Assembly (NCBI GenBank): GCA_900553215.1
Contig: USCJ01000053.1
Span: forward strand, 1 to 8,012
Length of the DNA: 8,012 bases
Direction: 5' to 3'
From: an uncultured Collinsella sp.
GTDB lineage: Bacteria; Actinomycetota; Coriobacteriia; Coriobacteriales; Coriobacteriaceae
Part shown: piece by piece, positions 5,052 to 8,012 of the stretch
Layout of the letters: every line of letters starts with the position of its first letter
Numbering within the stretch: position 1 is the first letter of the stretch
Notes under the pieces: generated by a model
What the model was told of the DNA's origin: nothing
The model's database searches: none
The model's input: only the letters and a program-made list of their open reading frames with translations
Position numbers and translations under genes: made by a program

Positions 5052-6434
5052 ATGATCATTACTCTGTGTGGTGGCGGATCCACCTTTACCCCCGGCATCG
5101 TCAAGTCCATCGCCCTGCGCAAGGACGAGCTCGACGTTGACGAGATTCGTCTGTACGACATCAACGAGGAGCGTCAGCGCAAGATCGGCGTGCTCGTGGA
5201 CTGGATTTTGCACGAGGACCTTGGCCTGGACATCAAGCTTACGGTGACCACCGACAAAAAGACGGCTTTTACCGACGCGAGCTTCGTGTTTGCCCAGATG
5301 CGCGTGGGCGGCTACGCCATGCGCGAGCAGGACGAGAAGATTCCGCTGCGCCACGGTTGCGTGGGTCAGGAGACCTGCGGCTGCGGCGGCCTTGCCTACG
5401 GCATGCGCACCATCTTCCCCATGGTCGAGATGATCGATGACGTTGAGAAGTACGCCAAGAAGGACTACTGGATTCTCAACTACTCCAACCCCGCTGCCAT
5501 CGTCTCCGAGGGCTGCCGCGTCCTGCGCCCCAACGCTCGCATCATCAACATCTGCGACATGCCGATCGCGATCATCGACGTGGTTTGCGCCGCGCTCGAT
5601 ATCGACAAGAAGGATGTCGAGTACGATTACTTTGGTCTCAACCACTTTGGTTGGTTCACCTCGATCCGCCACAAGGGCGAGGAGGTGCTCCCGCAGCTGC
5701 GCGAGTACATCAAGGAGCATGAGATTCTGCTGCCCGATTCGTACCTCAAGGGCATGGGCTCGCTGATGTCCAAGAAGCCCGAGGAGACCACCGACGAGCA
5801 TCCCGAGCAGAACCGCCACACCAAGGGCAGCTGGTACTACGTCTGGAAGGGCGAGTACGAGATCATGGAGTGCTTCCCGGAGTACCTGCCCAACACGTAC
5901 CTGAACTACTACCTGCAGCAGAAGGAGTTCGTCGAGCATTCCAACCCCGAGCGCACTCGTGCAAACGAGGTTGAGGAGACGCGCGAGAAGAACCTCTTTG
6001 ACGGCATCGACCATTACGAGAAGACGGGCGAGATCGACGAGAGCACGTTCTATGCGGGCAGCCACGGCGACTGGATTGCCGACCTGGCCATCGCTCTGAA
6101 GAACGATACCAAGCAGCGTTTCCTGGTCATTTGCGAGAACAAGGGCGCTATCCCCAACATGCCCTACGACGCCATGGTCGAGCTGCCTGCCTACATTGGC
6201 AAGAACGGCCCCGAGGTCATCAGCCGCGACAACATTCCGCTGTTCCAGCAGGGTCTTATGATGCAGCAGCTGAACTCCGAGAAGCTCGTGGTCGAGGCCA
6301 CGATCGAGGGTTCGTACGAGAAGGCGCTCAAGGCCTTTACGCTCAACAAGACCGTGCCTTCGATGAAGGTTGCCAAGGAAGTCCTCGACGACATGATCGA
6401 GGCTAACAAGGGTTACTGGCCCGAGCTTAAGTAA
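5052..6434 (+). CDS. GH4 6-phospho-alpha-glucosidase (GlvA/MalH/AglB type)
   Basis: This 460-residue cytoplasmic enzyme belongs to glycoside hydrolase family 4, which uses NAD+ and a divalent metal such as Mn2+ in an oxidation-elimination mechanism. It splits 6-phospho-alpha-glucosides delivered by the PTS. The Rossmann loop is GGGSTFTPG (7-15). VGQETCG (104-110) is the alpha-glucosidase-type signature rather than the CelF beta type. ICDMP (167-171) holds the metal ligand Cys168 and acid Asp169; GLNHFGW (195-201) holds the metal ligand His198; a Tyr in LPNTYLNYY (279-287) lies in the general-base region. The C-terminus (TVPS..VAKEVLDDMIEANKGYWPEL) closely resembles B. subtilis GlvA as I remember it. 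Residue 111 is Cys where GlvA has Pro. ATG 5052 is 3 bases after the EIICB stop, with its Shine-Dalgarno GAAGGAG (5036-5042) inside the upstream gene, implying tight co-expression. Confidence 0.94.
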   Translation: MIITLCGGGSTFTPGIVKSIALRKDELDVDEIRLYDINEERQRKIGVLVDWILHEDLGLDIKLTVTTDKKTAFTDASFVFAQMRVGGYAMREQDEKIPLRHGCVGQETCGCGGLAYGMRTIFPMVEMIDDVEKYAKKDYWILNYSNPAAIVSEGCRVLRPNARIINICDMPIAIIDVVCAALDIDKKDVEYDYFGLNHFGWFTSIRHKGEEVLPQLREYIKEHEILLPDSYLKGMGSLMSKKPEETTDEHPEQNRHTKGSWYYVWKGEYEIMECFPEYLPNTYLNYYLQQKEFVEHSNPERTRANEVEETREKNLFDGIDHYEKTGEIDESTFYAGSHGDWIADLAIALKNDTKQRFLVICENKGAIPNMPYDAMVELPAYIGKNGPEVISRDNIPLFQQGLMMQQLNSEKLVVEATIEGSYEKALKAFTLNKTVPSMKVAKEVLDDMIEANKGYWPELK

Positions 6435-6466
6435 AAGCAACAGGGTCGCTGGCCGCATACCTGGAG

Positions 6467-6504
6467 CAATGCCCCGTCCACGTGATTGCGTGGGCGGGGC
6501 ATTG
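6467..6504 (+). terminator. Terminator of the alpha-glucoside operon
   Basis: A 16-bp stem (6467-6482 with 6489-6504, one G-U pair) starts with CAATGCCCCG and has a TGATTG loop. It starts 32 bases after the stop of the GH4 gene. The following TCATTT is a short, weak T-run, but the very stable GC-rich stem and the position make termination likely. Confidence 0.8.
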
Positions 6505-6506
6505 TC

Positions 6507-6530
6507 ATTTGGTAACGCGTTTTACCAAAT
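6507..6530. promoter_or_regulatory. 24-base operator-like palindrome with AACGCGTT core
   Basis: ATTTGGTAA (6507-6515) and TTACCAAAT (6522-6530) form a perfect 9-bp inverted repeat around CGCGTT. The core also contains the smaller palindrome AACGCGTT. A CG-centred palindrome with A/T-rich flanks is the usual look of a LacI/GalR-family operator. It lies just 3' of the operon terminator and 160 bases before the next start codon, so it more likely serves the downstream gene, or a repressor acting on its promoter. No such repressor gene is in the window. Confidence 0.5.
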
Positions 6531-6554
6531 ATGGCATTTATCTGCGGTAATGTT

Positions 6555-6589
6555 CTATTTCACCGCCGAGGGTGACATTTCATACCGCC
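6555..6589. repeat. Direct repeat pair (ATTTCA..ACCGCC) in the spacer before the redox gene
   Basis: CTATTTCACCGCC (6555-6567) and CATTTCATACCGCC (6576-6589) are near-identical and their ACCGCC ends are 22 bases apart, about two helical turns. GCGGTAATG (6544-6552) upstream is a partial inverted copy. This could be a tandem activator or repressor site; no regulator is assigned. Confidence 0.3.
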
Positions 6590-6605
6590 TGCCGAACTGC
6601 ATGGA

Positions 6606-6669
6606 GACCTAACAACTTTTTAGGTCAGTGTTGTGCGTGTAGCAACTTCGCCCGGCCTCGCCTCCGGGC
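6606..6669 (+). promoter_or_regulatory. Hairpins in the leader of the NuoF/GltD-type gene
   Basis: Two stems precede the start codon: GACCTAA (6606-6612) with TTAGGTC (6620-6626) over a 7-base loop, and GCCCGG (6650-6655) with CCGGGC (6664-6669) over an 8-base loop. The second ends 11 bases before the Shine-Dalgarno AGGGGA (6681-6686). They suggest a structured 5' untranslated region, but I cannot match it to a named riboswitch with confidence. Confidence 0.35.
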
Positions 6670-6690
6670 TGCCATGTGAGAGGGGATCTT

Positions 6691-8012
6691 ATGGCACGAC
6701 TGCATGTAATGGAGCGCAGCCACGCCCAGGCCGTTATGGACGACTTGCATGATGCGCTCGGACGCCGTCTGGCGGTGAGTTCGCTCGCCCCGTGCCCCGT
6801 TGAGTTTACGGCAGCGCTCGTCAATCTGTGCTCCACCCAGAGCTGCGGCAAGTGCACGCCCTGCCGCGTGGGCCTGAGCGCGCTGAGCGACCTGCTCGCC
6901 GATGTGCTCGAGGGCCGCGCCGACGAGTCCACGCTCAACTTGATTGAGCGCACCGCCCGCACCATCTACCTTTCGAGCGACTGCGCCATCGGCTACGAAG
7001 CTGGCGCCATGGCACTCACGGCCATTCGCGGCTTCCGCGACGATTTTGAGCATCACATCCGCGAGCACTCCTGCGGCTTTGACCGCGAGGCCCGCGTCCC
7101 GTGCGTTTCGGGCTGCCCGGCGCACGTCGACATTCCCGGGTACATTTCGCTGGTCGAGGCCGGCCGCTATGCCGACGCCGTCAAGGTCATCCGCAAGAAC
7201 AATCCGCTGCCGCTCGTCTGCGGCCTGGTGTGCGAGCATCCCTGCGAGATGCACTGCCGCCGTGGCATGGTCGACGACCCCATGAACATCCTCGCCCTCA
7301 AGCGTTTTGCCGTCGAGCACAGTGACCTCAACGCCCACAAGCCGCATGTAGTGGACAACACTGGCAAGCGCGTCGCCGTGATCGGCGGCGGCCCGGCCGG
7401 CCTTTCCTGCGCCTACTACCTGGCCGTGATGGGCCATAAGGTGACCATCTTTGAGCAGCGCCACCACCTGGGCGGCATGCTGCGCTATGGCATCCCCAGC
7501 TATCGTCTGCCGCGCGAGCGCCTGCAGGCCGAGATCGACTGGATCTTGAGCGCCGGCATCGACGTTGAGCTCGATCACTCCGTCAACGGCGAGGAACTTG
7601 CCCGCCTGCGCGACGAGTTCGATGCCGTCTACCTGGCCATTGGCGCCCACAGCGATAAGAAGCTCGGCCTTCCGGGCGAGGAAGCGCTCGGCGTGGAGTC
7701 GGCCGTCAAGATGCTGCGCGCCATCGGCGACGACGAGCTGCCCGACCTGAGCGGCCAGCGCGTGTGCGTCATCGGCGGCGGCAACGTGGCCATGGACGTG
7801 GCGCGCTCCGCCGTGCGCTGCCGTGCCGAAAAGGTGAGCATCGTCTACCGCCGTCGCATCTGCGACATGACGGCCCAGGACGCCGAGATCGCCGGCGCCC
7901 AGGCCGAGGGCTGCGAGGTGCTGGAGTTGACCGCCCCGCTCGCTATCGAGACGGGCGAGGAAGGTCGCGTGAGTGGCCTGCGCGTGCAGCCGCAGATTAT
8001 CGGCGAGCCCCG
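6691..8012 (+). CDS. NuoF-type Fe-S plus GltD-type FAD/NAD(P) oxidoreductase (3' truncated)
   Basis: The first 440 codons are present and the frame is open at the window edge. Residues about 40-115 look like the NuoF C-terminal [4Fe-4S] module: SCGKCTPCRVG with Cys52/55/58 and a likely fourth ligand Cys98 (SDCAIG). Residues 138-210 match the GltD N-terminal two-cluster domain, with CVSGCP (Cys138, Cys142) and CGLVCEHPCEMHC (Cys177/181/185/189). Then come the FAD loop VIGGGPAGLSCAYYL (229-243) with GGMLRYGIPSYRLP (261-274), and the NAD(P) loop VIGGGNVAMDVARSA (360-374) followed by YRRR. It should move electrons between NAD(P)H and Fe-S partners. By family knowledge such chimeras accompany [FeFe]-hydrogenases or formate dehydrogenases, but the partner lies beyond the window. 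ATG 6691 follows GAGAGGGGA (6678-6686) at 4 bases. The preceding terminator makes this a new transcription unit. Confidence 0.85.
   Translation, partial: MARLHVMERSHAQAVMDDLHDALGRRLAVSSLAPCPVEFTAALVNLCSTQSCGKCTPCRVGLSALSDLLADVLEGRADESTLNLIERTARTIYLSSDCAIGYEAGAMALTAIRGFRDDFEHHIREHSCGFDREARVPCVSGCPAHVDIPGYISLVEAGRYADAVKVIRKNNPLPLVCGLVCEHPCEMHCRRGMVDDPMNILALKRFAVEHSDLNAHKPHVVDNTGKRVAVIGGGPAGLSCAYYLAVMGHKVTIFEQRHHLGGMLRYGIPSYRLPRERLQAEIDWILSAGIDVELDHSVNGEELARLRDEFDAVYLAIGAHSDKKLGLPGEEALGVESAVKMLRAIGDDELPDLSGQRVCVIGGGNVAMDVARSAVRCRAEKVSIVYRRRICDMTAQDAEIAGAQAEGCEVLELTAPLAIETGEEGRVSGLRVQPQIIGEP

Noticed and set aside
3486..6458. A 990-codon open frame on the minus strand, opposite the EIICB and GH4 genes
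   Set aside because: The two real genes share the same + frame, and their GC-biased codon use rarely creates stops in this antisense frame. The predicted protein is low-complexity (Leu, Val, Asp, His-rich) with no domain, and both sense genes are unmistakable.
6571..6686. A molybdenum/tungsten cofactor riboswitch before the redox gene
   Set aside because: Only short fragments such as CTTCGCC recall that family, and I cannot build its conserved multi-stem core. I left it as a structured leader to be tested with a covariance model.
6625..7650. A 341-codon minus-strand open frame opposite the NuoF/GltD-type gene
   Set aside because: It has the same antisense codon-bias origin. The sense strand encodes clear Fe-S and dinucleotide-binding motifs over the whole stretch.

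Overview
The window looks like chromosome from a moderately GC-rich, anaerobic, sugar-fermenting gut bacterium of the Coriobacteriia. Collinsella is my best guess. The reasons are the EFR1-type ferredoxin, a phosphotransferase (PTS) and GH4 route for alpha-glucosides, a chimeric NuoF/GltD flavoprotein, and intergenic hairpins built around GGTGCATTGGGG. This assignment is inferred from gene content and style; there is no rRNA or other marker gene.

Layout, all genes on the + strand. (a) 2-223: the Arg/Gly-rich C-terminal tail of a protein, probably a DEAD-box RNA helicase, closed by a strong terminator at 256-293. (b) 294-841: a gene-free stretch of about 550 bases holding a 24-base imperfect inverted repeat (397-420 and 606-629) and a partial repeat with a 14-base palindrome just upstream of the next gene. 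(c) 842-1603: a flavodoxin-fold protein with two [4Fe-4S] motifs (EFR1 family). (d) 1604-1946: a repeat-rich spacer with a REP-like nested hairpin and a tandem imperfect repeat, followed by a promoter and an RNA leader. (e) 1947-6434: a four-gene alpha-glucoside PTS operon: a stand-alone EIIA of the glucose type, a LicT/BglG antiterminator, an EIICB transporter and a GH4 6-phospho-alpha-glucosidase, ended by a terminator at 6467-6504. (f) 6505-6690: a regulatory spacer with a 24-base operator-like palindrome and leader hairpins. (g) 6691-8012: the first 440 codons of a NuoF-type Fe-S plus GltD-type flavoprotein that runs off the window.

The operon reads as a self-contained module. Phosphate passes from general PTS proteins (not in this window) to EIIA His92, then to EIIB Cys481, then to the incoming sugar. 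GH4 splits the resulting 6-phospho-alpha-glucoside into glucose-6-phosphate and an aglycone or glucose. LicT would sense the phosphorylation state through its PRD histidines and control the operon at its leader. There, a RAT-like antiterminator fold (1831-1866) shares bases with the 5' arm of a long hairpin (1859-1921), so the two folds exclude each other.

The best-supported regulatory find is this variant RAT/terminator switch. The least explained elements are the 397-629 inverted repeat, the repeats on both sides of the EFR1 gene, and the 6507-6530 palindrome before the redox gene. I see no CRISPR array, transposase, tRNA or phage gene, and nothing I would call an entirely new system.
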